Notes: generated by a model from the letters alone, not told the origin. A stretch of DNA of 61,901 nucleotides from Lachnospiraceae bacterium (GCA_024404495.1 JAKSPT010000016.1:1-61901); one strand, 5' to 3'; positions 24,835-33,319 are shown, counted from the first letter of the stretch. Program-made: numbers and translations.

Positions 24835-26280
24835 ATGATTGATTTACCGATTAAATTCAAAGAACGGATGACCGCGCTGCTCGGAGACGAGGCGGACGCC
24901 TTTTTCGCTTCGTTTGAACAGGACCCCGTGCGCTCCCTGCGTTGGAACACGCTGAAGGGGGAGGACGGGATGACGGAGCCGGGGATCGCTTCCTTTCCGG
25001 TCACGCCGCTGCCCTATCGCCCGCACGGTTACGTTTTTGAAAACGAGCATATCGGTTCGACGTGGCTTCACCGCGCGGGGGCGATCTACGTGCAGGAGCC
25101 CGCGGCGATGACGCCCGTCTCCTGCGTTGACGTCGCTCCGGGCTCGCGCGTGCTCGATCTCTGCGCCGCACCGGGGGGCAAAAGCGGACAGCTCGCGGCG
25201 GCGCTTGCCGGGACGGGCGTTCTCGTTTCGAATGAGTACGTCACCGACCGCTGCCGTGTCCTCGCACAGAATCTTGAGCGCCTCGGCGTGAAGAACGCGG
25301 TCGTCACCAATCTTGCCCCCGCCCCCCTCGCCGATCGCTATCCCGGTTTCTTTGACCTTGCCGTCGTGGACGCGCCCTGCTCCGGAGAGGGCATGATGCG
25401 CAAGAACCCGCTTGCCGTTTCGGAATGGAGCGAGGAAAACGTCCTGACCTGCGCCGCGAGGCAGAAAGAGATATTGAAAGAGGCGGTCCGCGCCGTCGCG
25501 CCCGGCGGGAGACTGCTTTATTCCACCTGCACCTTTTCAGTCGAGGAAAACGAGGATAACGTCGTTTTTCTGCTCGAAAACTATCCCGAGTTCACGCTGA
25601 TCCCGGTGAAAAACGAGGTCGCGGAGGGCACTTCCCCCGGGATCCCGACGAAGGATCATCCCGAGCTGACCCTCTGCCGCCGCTGCTACCCGCACAAAAC
25701 GCCCGGAGAGGGGCAGTTCGTCGCGCTCTTTCGGCGGGCGGGTGAAAGGGAGCCGGACGAGGGCTGCCGCGACGAGGCTTCCCGCGCCGACGGCGGGCGG
25801 AAAAAGGACCGTTCCCGTGAAAAGCCCGGTCGGGGCGAAAAGTACGGGAGAAACGGAAACGCCGGGGAGGAAGAGCTGTTCCGCGCGTTCCTTCGTGACG
25901 TTCTGACGCCCGGGGCGTTTGAGGCGGTTTCGTCCTATCGGCTTCTTCCCGTGGGGGAGGGTTGGTGCCTCGCGCCGGATATCCCTCTGCCCGAAAACGG
26001 GCTTTTCGTTCCCGGCGTGCGCCTCGGCGAGGTGAGGAAGGGAAGAGTGATCCCGCATCATTGGTTCTTCTCGGCGTACGGACGGGTTTTCAGAAGAAAA
26101 ATCGACCTTGCGCCCGACGATCCCCGTCTCGCTTCCTATCTGCGCGGGGAGGAGATCGCGGTCGGCGAAAACGCGGAGGACGGCTTTGCTGCGGTGCTTG
26201 CCGCGGGCATCCCGCTCGGCGGTGCGCATATCGCGGGCGGCAGAGCGAAGAACTTATATCCCAAAGGACTCAGAGGATAA
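24835..26280 (+). CDS. RsmB/RsmF (NOL1/NOP2/sun) family RNA m5C methyltransferase
   Basis: A 481-residue enzyme that likely makes 5-methylcytosine in 16S rRNA. The core has the SAM site VLDLCAAPGGKSG (about 102-114), the DAPCSGEGMM motif with one conserved Cys near 181, and LLYSTCTFSVEENEDN with the catalytic Cys near 231. After a charged linker (about 302-345, very Arg/Lys/Glu-rich) the C-terminal 130 residues match the extra PUA-like domain of RsmF (YebU)-type proteins. RsmF fits better than RsmB because the N-terminal NusB-like domain is absent. AGGAAT lies ahead of the ATG. A strong terminator follows. Confidence 0.87.
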   Translation: MIDLPIKFKERMTALLGDEADAFFASFEQDPVRSLRWNTLKGEDGMTEPGIASFPVTPLPYRPHGYVFENEHIGSTWLHRAGAIYVQEPAAMTPVSCVDVAPGSRVLDLCAAPGGKSGQLAAALAGTGVLVSNEYVTDRCRVLAQNLERLGVKNAVVTNLAPAPLADRYPGFFDLAVVDAPCSGEGMMRKNPLAVSEWSEENVLTCAARQKEILKEAVRAVAPGGRLLYSTCTFSVEENEDNVVFLLENYPEFTLIPVKNEVAEGTSPGIPTKDHPELTLCRRCYPHKTPGEGQFVALFRRAGEREPDEGCRDEASRADGGRKKDRSREKPGRGEKYGRNGNAGEEELFRAFLRDVLTPGAFEAVSSYRLLPVGEGWCLAPDIPLPENGLFVPGVRLGEVRKGRVIPHHWFFSAYGRVFRRKIDLAPDDPRLASYLRGEEIAVGENAEDGFAAVLAAGIPLGGAHIAGGRAKNLYPKGLRG

Positions 26281-26295
26281 CGGAATCATTACATT

Positions 26296-26338
26296 TCCCG
26301 GCGAAGACCGAAATCTCGGCTTTTGCCGGGATTTTTTT
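26296..26338 (+). terminator. Rho-independent terminator of rsmF-like gene
   Basis: Outer arms TCCCGGC (26296-26302) and GCCGGGA (26325-26331) with an inner CCGAAATCTCGG hairpin, then seven T. Confidence 0.85.
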
Positions 26339-26387
26339 ATTTTCCGTGGGAAACGAGAAACGGACGGCTCTTCAAAAACAGCATTTC

Positions 26388-26418
26388 TTTCAGCCTCGGA
26401 GGCTTGAAAATATTTTTT
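26388..26418 (+). terminator. Second terminator just before the phage cassette
   Basis: TTTCAGCCT and AGGCTTGAAA form a short stem, followed by ATATTTTTT. With the preceding terminator it isolates the phage cassette from upstream transcription. Confidence 0.6.
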
Positions 26419-26448
26419 CAAAGAACGGTATTTTTTGTTTTCCGTTTT

Positions 26449-26457
26449 TGGTATCAT
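26449..26457 (+). promoter_or_regulatory. Possible extended -10 promoter of phage cassette
   Basis: TGGTATCAT matches an extended -10 element about 25 bases before the first phage start codon. No good -35 hexamer is found 17 bases upstream in the T-rich DNA. Confidence 0.4.
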
Positions 26458-26482
26458 AGTGTCACGGAAGGAGGAGAACAGA

Positions 26483-26875
26483 TTGAACAGCGACATTACG
26501 GAACCGGAAAGCGGGAAAAAGGCTTCCGGCGGGGGCGGTCCCGCCCGGAGCAAACGGGCGGGACGGAAATCGGAACGGCAGCGCGCCGAGCGGCTTTACC
26601 GCGTATGCGACCGCGTTCTGGACAAGCTCCTCGAAGGGATCGAGAACACCGACGCCGCGGACCTCGTTTCCGATAAGAACGGACTCAAGGCGATCGCCGC
26701 CTGCCTTGAGGACATCAAGGGCGTTCTTGACGTTCATTCCGAACGCGATCTCGCCGAGCAGGAGGCGAGGATCGCGAGACTGCGGCAGACGGTCGAGTCC
26801 GGGGCAGAAGGCGAAAACGGGGCGGGGAAGCTCGTCGTCGTGATGGACGGGGAAACCGGGGAGTACGCCGGATGA
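26483..26875 (+). CDS. Probable phage terminase small subunit
   Basis: A 130-residue, highly charged protein. The first 40 residues are Gly/Ser/Lys/Arg-rich and flexible, and residues about 40-110 are helical with a coiled-coil-like end (ERDLAEQEARIARLRQTVE). The call comes mainly from position: it is directly before and overlaps the large terminase gene by four bases (ATGA, 26872-26875), the usual order. I chose the TTG at 26483 because AGGAGGAG lies 8 bases ahead; the longer frame from 26435 has no ribosome site. First gene of the phage cassette. Confidence 0.62.
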   Translation: MNSDITEPESGKKASGGGGPARSKRAGRKSERQRAERLYRVCDRVLDKLLEGIENTDAADLVSDKNGLKAIAACLEDIKGVLDVHSERDLAEQEARIARLRQTVESGAEGENGAGKLVVVMDGETGEYAG

Positions 26876-28353
26876 GTAAGGAAACCGAGAAAGAAGCGTT
26901 TTCCGCCTCCGGCCCAACGACCTCCGTTCCTTCCTCCGCTCCCGTCCTCGTGATCGGCAAGCCCAATCCCAAGCAGGCGCAGGCGATGAAGGCGCGCGCC
27001 AAGCACGTCGCGTACGGCGGCGCGCGGGGCGGCGGAAAAAGCTGGTTCGTGCGGGCAAAGGCAAAGCTGCTCGCCTTCCGGTATCCCGGCATCCGGATCC
27101 TGATCGTCAGGCGGTCGTACCCGGAGCTGATCGAAAACCATATCAGGATCCTTCGGGAAGAGCTCAGCGCGGTGGCGCGATACCACGAAAAAGACAAGGA
27201 GCTCGTCTTCCCGAACGGATCGACGGTACGGTTCCAGTACTGCTCCCACGACGCCGATCTCGACCGGTTGCAGGGAACCGAGTACGACGTGATCTTCCTC
27301 GACGAGGCGACGCAGCTTTCCGAATACCAGATGAAGGCGATCACCGCCTGCCTGCGCGGCACGAATTCCTTTCCCAAACGGGTCTATTACACCTGCAACC
27401 CGGGCGGGCAGGGGCATTCCTACGTCAAAAGGGTCTTTCTCGACCGGCGCTTCGAGCCGGGGGAAAACCCCGACGACTACCTTTTCGTGCAGGCGCTCGT
27501 TACCGACAACGAGGCGCTGATGAAGGCGCAGCCCGACTACGTCCGTCAGCTTGAAGCCCTGCCGAAAAAGCTCCGCGACGCGTGGCTGTACGGGCGGTGG
27601 GACATTTTCGAGGGGCAGTTCTTCGAGGAGTTCCGCGACGACCCGGAGCACTACGCCGACCGGAGGTTCACGCACGTCATCGACCCCTTTCCGATCCCCG
27701 CGGACTGGAAGCTTTACCGCTCGTTCGACTGGGGGTATCACCGCCCCTATTCCTGCGGGTGGTGGGCGGTCGATCCCGACGGGGTCGCCTACCGCATCCT
27801 CGAGCTGTACGGCTGTACCTCCGAGCCGAACGTCGGCGTCAGGCAGACCCCGCCGCAGGTCTTTTCGCAGATCGCAGAGACCGAGCGCACCCATCCGCTT
27901 CTCAAGGGAAGACAGATCATCGGCATCGCCGACCCCGCGATCTGGGACGCCGAGACCGGGGAATCGATCGCCGACGTCGCGGCGAAGCACGGCGTTTACT
28001 TTTCTCCGGGCGATCACAAGCGCATTCCCGGCTGGATGCAGCTCCACTACCGCTTCGCCTTTGACGAAAACGGGTACCCGATGCTCTACGTCTTCCGGAA
28101 CTGCCGCGCGTTCCTCCGCACGATCCCGCTGCTTCGCTACGACGAGCGGAAACCGGAGGACCTTGATACCGAGGGGGAGGATCACGTCGCCGACGAGACG
28201 CGCTATTTCTGTATGGCACGTCCGATCCGCCCCCGGCTCTCTCCGCCGAAGAACGAATATCGTTCCGACCCGCGCTTCTTCGCGCTCGATATCGCGGAGA
28301 ACGAGCTGATCCCCGGGCGGGACAAGCCCCGCATTGAAATCGAAAGGAAATAA
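26872..28353 (+). CDS. terL: Phage terminase large subunit
   Basis: The motor ATPase and nuclease that packages phage DNA. In 493 residues: Walker A GGARGGGKS (49-57), Walker B VIFLDEAT (about 140-147), the YTCNPGG coupling motif (C-motif region), then an RNase-H-like nuclease with RSFDWGYHRPYS (first Asp), GIADPAIWD and the last acidic site in DHVADETRYF. All catalytic motifs are present, so the enzyme looks functional. It starts inside the small-subunit stop codon and is followed two bases later by the portal gene. Confidence 0.93.
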   Translation: MSKETEKEAFSASGPTTSVPSSAPVLVIGKPNPKQAQAMKARAKHVAYGGARGGGKSWFVRAKAKLLAFRYPGIRILIVRRSYPELIENHIRILREELSAVARYHEKDKELVFPNGSTVRFQYCSHDADLDRLQGTEYDVIFLDEATQLSEYQMKAITACLRGTNSFPKRVYYTCNPGGQGHSYVKRVFLDRRFEPGENPDDYLFVQALVTDNEALMKAQPDYVRQLEALPKKLRDAWLYGRWDIFEGQFFEEFRDDPEHYADRRFTHVIDPFPIPADWKLYRSFDWGYHRPYSCGWWAVDPDGVAYRILELYGCTSEPNVGVRQTPPQVFSQIAETERTHPLLKGRQIIGIADPAIWDAETGESIADVAAKHGVYFSPGDHKRIPGWMQLHYRFAFDENGYPMLYVFRNCRAFLRTIPLLRYDERKPEDLDTEGEDHVADETRYFCMARPIRPRLSPPKNEYRSDPRFFALDIAENELIPGRDKPRIEIERK

Positions 28354-28355
28354 GA

Positions 28356-30158
28356 ATGTCAGACAGCGAAAAGAAAGAAGCAAAAAAGGAAAAAGCACCG
28401 GAGGAGAGCTTCCGGAAAAGAACCGAAAGGATCGGTCCCGAAGAGGTCGCCGAGGCGAGACGCAAACTGCTCCTTTTCAAGCAGGGCAAGGCGCGGCTCG
28501 ATCAGAAAATCGTCGAAAACGACGAATGGTACCGTCTTCGCCACTGGGCGGCGATGCGCGGCAGGGAGGACGAGATCGAGCCGGTCTCGGGATGGCTGCT
28601 CAACTGCATCCTCTCGAAGCACGCCGACGCGATGGACAATTTCCCCCGCGCAAACGTCCTCCCGCGCGAGGAGGCGGACCGCGCCGAGGCGAGGATCCTT
28701 TCCTCGGTGATACCGGTCATCCTTGACCGCTGCGGGTTTGAAAAGACCTATTCGGACGAGCAGATGTACAAAATGAAGACCGGGTGCGGCTGCTTTGCCG
28801 TGACCTGGGATCCCGACGCCTCGAACGGTATCGGCGATATCGCGGTCTCCCGCGTCGATCTGCTCAACCTTTACTGGGAACCGGGTGTCAGCGACATTCA
28901 GGACTCCTCCGACCTCTTTTACGTTACCCTTGCCGATAAGGACGCGATGCACGCGCAGTATCCCTTTCTTGCCGACGTCAGGGCGGGGACCGGGGAGAGC
29001 GTCGGCGTCGCGAAGTATCTCTACGACGACACGGTGGACACCTCCTCGAAATACGAGGTCGTGGACTGGTACTACAAGCGCACGGTGAACGGCAAAAAAA
29101 TCCTGCATTACGTCCGCTTCGTCAACGGGACGGTGCTTTTCGCCACCGAAAACGAGACCGCTCCCCGCACCGACGGCAGGGGGAACGCCATCGGCGAGCC
29201 GCTTGCCGTCACCGGGCTCTACGACCACGCCGACTATCCCTTCGTCTTCGACGTGCTCTTCCCGATCGAGGGGACGCCCGCCGGGTTCGGCTACATCGAC
29301 ATCGGCAAGGACGCGCAGTCCTACATCGACCGCGGCAATCAGGCGATCATGCGCAATCTTCTCGCCTCCGCCCGTCCGCGCTATTTCATCCGCTCGGACG
29401 GTGCGGTGAAGGAGAGCGAGTTTGCCGATTTGCGGAACGATTTCATCCACGTTGACGGCAACCTCGGGCAGGATTCGATCCTCCCGGTGACCCAGTACCC
29501 CCTCGCGCCGGTCTACGCCGAGGTCGTGAACCGCAAGATCGAGGAGCTGAAGGAAACGACCGGGAACCGCGACGTTTCCAACGGCGGCACCTCGGGCGTC
29601 ACGGCGGCAGCGGCGATCGCGGCGCTGCAGGAGGCTTCCTCCAAGCTCTCCCGCGACTGCTGCAAGGGCTCGTTCCGCGCGTTCCGCAGAGTGACCGAGC
29701 TCGTGATCGAGCTGATCCGTCAGTTCTATTCCTTCCCGCGCTCCTTCCGCATCACGGGCGAGGCGGGAAAGGAGGATTTCGTTCTTTACAGCAACGTCCG
29801 TCTGCGCGATCAGGCGATCGAGGCGGAATACGGCGTCGGCGGCGGGTACAGACGGCCTTCGTTCGATCTGGAGATCACCGCCGAAAAGCAGTCGCCCTAC
29901 ACCAAAATGGCGCAGAACGAGCTTGCGCTTCAGCTTTACGCTGCGGGCTTTTTCGATCCGACCCGTGCGGAGGAGGCGCTTTCCTGTCTCGACATGATGG
30001 ATTTCGACCGCAAGGCGTTCGTCGTGAAGAAGATCACCGAGAACGCGTCGGCACCGGGTTTTCGGGAGGCGTTTCGTCCTGCTTCGGTTTCCGGTGCGGA
30101 CGGCAGCGCGGAGCTGCTTTCCCGTGCGCGTACCGCCGAAATGACCGCGCCCAGATAA
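28356..30158 (+). CDS. Phage portal protein
   Basis: A 600-residue protein directly after terL, the normal place of the portal, the dodecameric ring at the capsid vertex through which DNA passes. It is rich in Asp/Glu and Tyr. A helical N-terminus is followed by the DNEWYRLRHW-type opening (here VENDEWYRLRHWA), a mixed alpha/beta clip-wing region, IDIGKDAQSYIDRGNQAIMR, and a long late helix region (about 410-440, SGVTAAAAIAALQEASSK) typical of P22-like portals. The C-terminal tail (about 570-600) is low complexity. AAAGGA within the end of terL serves as ribosome site. The assignment rests on size, position and overall pattern. Confidence 0.82.
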   Translation: MSDSEKKEAKKEKAPEESFRKRTERIGPEEVAEARRKLLLFKQGKARLDQKIVENDEWYRLRHWAAMRGREDEIEPVSGWLLNCILSKHADAMDNFPRANVLPREEADRAEARILSSVIPVILDRCGFEKTYSDEQMYKMKTGCGCFAVTWDPDASNGIGDIAVSRVDLLNLYWEPGVSDIQDSSDLFYVTLADKDAMHAQYPFLADVRAGTGESVGVAKYLYDDTVDTSSKYEVVDWYYKRTVNGKKILHYVRFVNGTVLFATENETAPRTDGRGNAIGEPLAVTGLYDHADYPFVFDVLFPIEGTPAGFGYIDIGKDAQSYIDRGNQAIMRNLLASARPRYFIRSDGAVKESEFADLRNDFIHVDGNLGQDSILPVTQYPLAPVYAEVVNRKIEELKETTGNRDVSNGGTSGVTAAAAIAALQEASSKLSRDCCKGSFRAFRRVTELVIELIRQFYSFPRSFRITGEAGKEDFVLYSNVRLRDQAIEAEYGVGGGYRRPSFDLEITAEKQSPYTKMAQNELALQLYAAGFFDPTRAEEALSCLDMMDFDRKAFVVKKITENASAPGFREAFRPASVSGADGSAELLSRARTAEMTAPR

Positions 30159-30174
30159 AAGGGAGGGAACGAAA

Positions 30175-30525
30175 ATGATCGGAACCGCGTTTTTCTTTGA
30201 TCCCGACCGGAGGGAGGTCTGTCTGACCGTCACCGGGCACGCCGGGTACGTGAAATCGGGGGAGGATCCCGTCTGCGCGGCGGCGTCGATTCTGACCTGC
30301 TCGCTCGCGCAGTTTGCGCTCGGGGCGCTGAAGGGCGGCTGTCTGCGCTCGGCGCCGGGCATCCGTCTGAAGCCGGGCGACGCGCTCGTGCGGATGCGCG
30401 CGAAAACCGAAGAGGACTACGAAGCCCTTCTTCTTGCCGCAAAGGTCGTTTACGGCGGCTTTGCCGTGCTTGCGAAGAATTACCCCGAAAACGTGAACCT
30501 GAACGGATTCGGGGAAGAAAATTGA
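30175..30525 (+). CDS. Prp-like cysteine protease within phage cassette (probable capsid maturation protease)
   Basis: A 116-residue protein of the Prp (YsxB) family. Prp removes the N-terminal extension of ribosomal protein L27 in Firmicutes, and in Staphylococcus aureus the host enzyme also cuts the capsid and scaffold of phage 80alpha. The signature GHAGYVKSGEDPVCAAAS is intact, with His22 and Cys34 at the same positions as the catalytic pair of the S. aureus enzyme. The gene lies between portal and scaffold rather than between rplU and rpmA. The next two genes, scaffold and capsid, both begin with an LTLFA segment resembling the Prp site. So it is best read as the phage's own prohead protease (inference). 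The stop codon is inside a heptamer array. Confidence 0.85.
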   Translation: MIGTAFFFDPDRREVCLTVTGHAGYVKSGEDPVCAAASILTCSLAQFALGALKGGCLRSAPGIRLKPGDALVRMRAKTEEDYEALLLAAKVVYGGFAVLAKNYPENVNLNGFGEEN

Positions 30526-30572
30526 AAATGGAAAAATGAATTCCGTTTCCCTTAAAACTTAAAACTCATATC
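30517..30572. repeat. Heptamer array between protease and scaffold genes
   Basis: Units GAAAATT, GAAAATG, GAAAAAT, GAATTCC, GTTTCCC, TTAAAAC, TTAAAAC, TCATATC in unbroken 7-base phase. It supplies the stop codon of the protease gene and lies inside the phage cassette. Confidence 0.7.
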
Positions 30573-30588
30573 TCGAAAGGATCAGAAT

Positions 30589-31500
30589 ATGACGAATTCA
30601 AACGAACCCATCCGGTTCCCGTGTCTTACGCTCTTTGCGGAAGGAGCGGCGGAAGGCGGCAGCGGTGCCGGAGGGCAGACGGGCGTAAAAAGCGGCGACG
30701 CCGCAGGGTCCGACGCCGGGACCGCAGCAGATCAGGGCGTAAACGCTTCCGTTTCCTCCGGCTCCGGGGAAGGCGGGGACGCGGGTCGGGACGCCGACGA
30801 CCGTCATTCGCAGGATGCCGCCGCATCTGAACCGACCTCTTCCGACGCTTCCGTTTCCTCAGCCGACGCCGAATTCGAGAAGCTGATACGCGGCAAATAC
30901 AAGGACGCCTTCGACCGCCGCGTGCAGCCGATCGTGCAGAAGCGGATCGCACGCCTGAAGGAATCCGCCGAAAAATACGAGCGCCTTCTGCCGTATCTCG
31001 AACGCCTTTCGGCAGAGGAAGGAGCGGCTCCCTCCGGAAAAGGCTCCGAAGAAGCCGATCCCGCCTTATCCGAACGTACCGCCGCTCCACGCGGCGAGGC
31101 GGAGCGTGCCGCGGCACAGCGTGCCGAGGGAAGGGAGCGCATCGTTTCCCATTGGCTCTCCGAGGCGGAAGCGCTGAAGGAAAGATTCCCTTCCTTTGAC
31201 CTGAAAAGCGAGCTGAAAAATCCCGCGTTCCGTGCCCTGATCGGGAACGGGATCCCGCTGGATACCGCTTTTCTCGTCGCCGAGAAGGACGCGCTGATCC
31301 CCGCCGCGCTCCGCGCCGCCGCGAAGGACGCCGAGGCACGCACGGCGGCGGCGCTCTCTTACGGTCAGGGAAGACCCCGCGAGGGGGCAACGGGAGGCGG
31401 CTCGGCACAGGTGATAAAGTCCGACGTCACGCGGTTTACCAAAGCCGACCGCGACGAGATCGTCCGCAGGACCGCGGCGGGGGAACGGATCGTCTTCTGA
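30589..31500 (+). CDS. Phage scaffolding protein with N-terminal Prp-type site
   Basis: A 303-residue protein just before the capsid gene. It starts with a short leader ending in CLTLFA-EG (residues 12-19), resembling the LQLFA or LQFFA cleavage site of L27. Next is a Gly/Ala/Ser/Asp low-complexity region to about 85, then long charged helices (FEKLIRGKYKDAFDRRVQPI onward) and a C-terminal FTKADRDEIVRRTAAGERIVF-like end. The helical, hydrophilic make-up and position are those of scaffolds that shape the procapsid and leave or are degraded. Cleavage after LTLFA would remove 17 residues. AAAGGA precedes the ATG. Confidence 0.8.
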   Translation: MTNSNEPIRFPCLTLFAEGAAEGGSGAGGQTGVKSGDAAGSDAGTAADQGVNASVSSGSGEGGDAGRDADDRHSQDAAASEPTSSDASVSSADAEFEKLIRGKYKDAFDRRVQPIVQKRIARLKESAEKYERLLPYLERLSAEEGAAPSGKGSEEADPALSERTAAPRGEAERAAAQRAEGRERIVSHWLSEAEALKERFPSFDLKSELKNPAFRALIGNGIPLDTAFLVAEKDALIPAALRAAAKDAEARTAAALSYGQGRPREGATGGGSAQVIKSDVTRFTKADRDEIVRRTAAGERIVF

Positions 31501-31531
31501 TCCGTCCGCGCCGCCAAGAAAGGATAATAAC

Positions 31532-32788
31532 TTGAAAAACGATTCCATTCTCACTCTTTTTGCCGGTAATCTGAACACCAACTCCACGCTCTCGAACACC
31601 ACCGGCAACGACCTCTCCTACGAGATGAAGACCTTCTACGATATGCGTCTCATCGACGAGGCGGGTCCGATGCTCGTGCATCAGCAGTTCGGTCAGAAGA
31701 GACCGATCCCGAAGAACGGCGGCAAGACCATCGAGTTCCGCAAGTTCTCCAATCTGCCCAAGGCGCTGACCGCGCTGACCGAGGGCGTTACGCCCGACGG
31801 CGGCTGCCTTGACGTCAGCCACGTTGAGGCGACCGTTTCCCAGTACGGCTACTTCATCACCCAGTCCGACGTGCTCGAGCTGACCGCCGTGGACAACACG
31901 ATCGTCGAGACCGTCAAGCTCCTCGGCCGTCAGTCGGGCGTGACCCTCGATACCGTCGTCCGCAACGTTCTCCACACCGGCACGAACGTCAACTACGCGC
32001 ACAAGGTCTCGGGCGGCTCCGAGACCGAGGTCACCTCCCGCGGCGATCTCGACGAGACCGCGCAGCTCACCGTTGACGAGGTCAAGCAGGCGGTCGCCAA
32101 GCTCCGCGCGCAGAACGCCCCGACCTTCGGCGGCTACTACGTCGCGATCATCCATCCCTACGTCGCGTACGATCTGATGTCCGACCCCGCGTGGATCGAC
32201 TGCCACAAGTACGCGCAGCCCGAGCAGATCTTTGAGGGCGAGATCGGCCGCATCGCCGGCGTGCGTTTCGTTGAGACCACCGAGGCAAAGGTCGACCGCG
32301 GCGCGAACCTCGCGTCCGACTCCCGTACCCTGACGATCAACAAGGCGGCGGGCTATACCGGTGCGATCACCTCGGTCGATTTCGACGGCGGCACCGTCGC
32401 TGCCGACGCTCTGATCGGCAAGTGGATCGAGATCAACGGCGTCCGCGCGAAGATCACCGACAATACCGCGACCGCGCTGACCTTCGCCTCCACCAATTTC
32501 GGCACCGTTGCCGACAACGCGGTGATCTCTCCCGCCGCCTGCGCCGCGGGCGCCGTCTTCTGCACCCTCTTCGTCGGCGACGGCGCGTACGGTGTCACCG
32601 AGGTCACGGGCGGCGGTCTGCAGACCATCGTCAAGCAGAAGGGCTCCGCCGGCACCGCCGACCCGCTCAATCAGCGCTCCACCGTCGGCTGGAAGGCGCT
32701 GCTGACCGCGGAGATCCTCGTGCAGAACAACCTTCTCCGCGTCGAGTCCTGCTCCAAGCGCTTCAGCGCGAAGACCGAGGCGAACTGA
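31532..32788 (+). CDS. Major capsid protein, N4-gp56-like family
   Basis: A 418-residue capsid protein. Signature segments of the N4-gp56 family are present: GKTIEFRKFSNLPKALTALT, VSQYGYFITQSDVLELTA, TLDTVVRNVLHTGTNV, YYVAIIHPYVAYDLMSDPAW and IAGVRFVETTEAK. The start is a TTG at 31532 after AAAGGA. The N-terminus reads Met-Lys-Asn-Asp-Ser-Ile-Leu-Thr-Leu-Phe-Ala-Gly, so the LTLFA motif of the scaffold recurs here and suggests processing by the nearby Prp-like protease. It is the last of the head genes before an intergenic region holding a small-RNA candidate. Confidence 0.9.
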   Translation: MKNDSILTLFAGNLNTNSTLSNTTGNDLSYEMKTFYDMRLIDEAGPMLVHQQFGQKRPIPKNGGKTIEFRKFSNLPKALTALTEGVTPDGGCLDVSHVEATVSQYGYFITQSDVLELTAVDNTIVETVKLLGRQSGVTLDTVVRNVLHTGTNVNYAHKVSGGSETEVTSRGDLDETAQLTVDEVKQAVAKLRAQNAPTFGGYYVAIIHPYVAYDLMSDPAWIDCHKYAQPEQIFEGEIGRIAGVRFVETTEAKVDRGANLASDSRTLTINKAAGYTGAITSVDFDGGTVAADALIGKWIEINGVRAKITDNTATALTFASTNFGTVADNAVISPAACAAGAVFCTLFVGDGAYGVTEVTGGGLQTIVKQKGSAGTADPLNQRSTVGWKALLTAEILVQNNLLRVESCSKRFSAKTEAN

Positions 32789-32832
32789 CGCGAAGACCGC
32801 TTTCCGCGGGTGACGCCGGACAGCGGTAAACC

Positions 32833-32867
32833 AAAAAGCCCTTCGCTTTCTTCGGAGAGCGAAGGGC
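32833..32867 (-). terminator. Terminator of antisense small RNA
   Basis: Ten-base arms GCCCTTCGCT and AGCGAAGGGC (32838-32867), followed on the minus strand by TTTTT (32833-32837). There is no T-run on the plus strand, so it is oriented against the phage genes. Confidence 0.8.
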
Positions 32868-33012
32868 AGAACGGTATAAACACCGGTCCGTGACATAGTA
32901 TATTATTGCTTCGGAACGGATACGCAACGGATAAAGCACCCACCTTGACGACGGCGGCTGTTTCCGCAACGGGTGCGGCGACCCTACCGAAAAGAAAAAG
33001 TGCGGTGCTTCA
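32833..33012 (-). ncRNA. Candidate small RNA, about 180 nt, antisense to phage operon direction
   Basis: A free-standing transcription unit inside the 291-base gap between the capsid gene and the next phage gene. The promoter at 33018-33047 and the terminator at 32833-32867 both face the minus strand and define an RNA from about 33012 to 32833. Its 5' part can form a stem AAGCACC / GGTGCTT enclosing a smaller CCGCA-TGCGG hairpin; a CGGT-ACCG hairpin precedes the terminator. No ribosome site with a short reading frame is seen. I do not recognise an RNA family: it has no signature of tmRNA, SRP RNA or RNase P RNA. Confidence 0.62.
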
Positions 33013-33017
33013 AAGAC

Positions 33018-33047
33018 AGTATAGCACGGTCAACGGCAATCTGTCAA
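33018..33047 (-). promoter_or_regulatory. Promoter of antisense small RNA
   Basis: On the complement: TTGACA (33042-33047), 18-base spacer, TATACT (33018-33023) preceded by TGC. Confidence 0.75.
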
Positions 33048-33079
33048 CAAATTCTGAAGATAAAAGGAGATATCAAAAC

Positions 33080-33319
33080 ATGAAAGACAACGAAACCACG
33101 CGTCCGTTTCCCGCTCCCGAAAAGACGGTGAAGGTCCGCATTCCCCCCGACCGCAAGGACAATTCCCCGGTCTTCGTCTCTGTCAACGACAGAACGTGGC
33201 TGATCCGCCGCGGCGAGACCGTGGAGGTCCCCGAATGCGTCGCGGAGGTCCTCGAACACGCCGAGCAGGCGGAAAACGAAGTCTACGCCTATCAGGCAAA
33301 GGTCGGTGCCTCTCTGTGA
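33080..33319 (+). CDS. Small phage protein, unknown function
   Basis: A 79-residue acidic-basic protein with the core TVKVRIPPDRKDNSPVFVSV and WLIRRGETVEVPECVAEVLE. It resembles the short proteins often found right after phage capsid genes, which may be head decoration or head-tail connection proteins; I cannot assign it. AAGGAG lies ahead of the ATG at 33080; the open frame upstream overlaps the small-RNA promoter and has no ribosome site. Its end overlaps the next start by four bases (GTGA). Confidence 0.7.
   Translation: MKDNETTRPFPAPEKTVKVRIPPDRKDNSPVFVSVNDRTWLIRRGETVEVPECVAEVLEHAEQAENEVYAYQAKVGASL

Noticed and set aside
30175..30525. Host prp gene of the rplU-prp-rpmA operon
   Set aside because: No rplU or rpmA is adjacent, and both neighbours are phage structural genes on the same message.
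32833..33012. 6S RNA, tmRNA, SRP RNA, RNase P RNA or phi29-type packaging RNA
   Set aside because: No long closed rod with central bubble, no tRNA-like ends, no SRP GGAAG tetraloop region and no RNase P core could be drawn. The phage has an ordinary TerS/TerL pair, not a phi29 motor. It is left as an unknown RNA.
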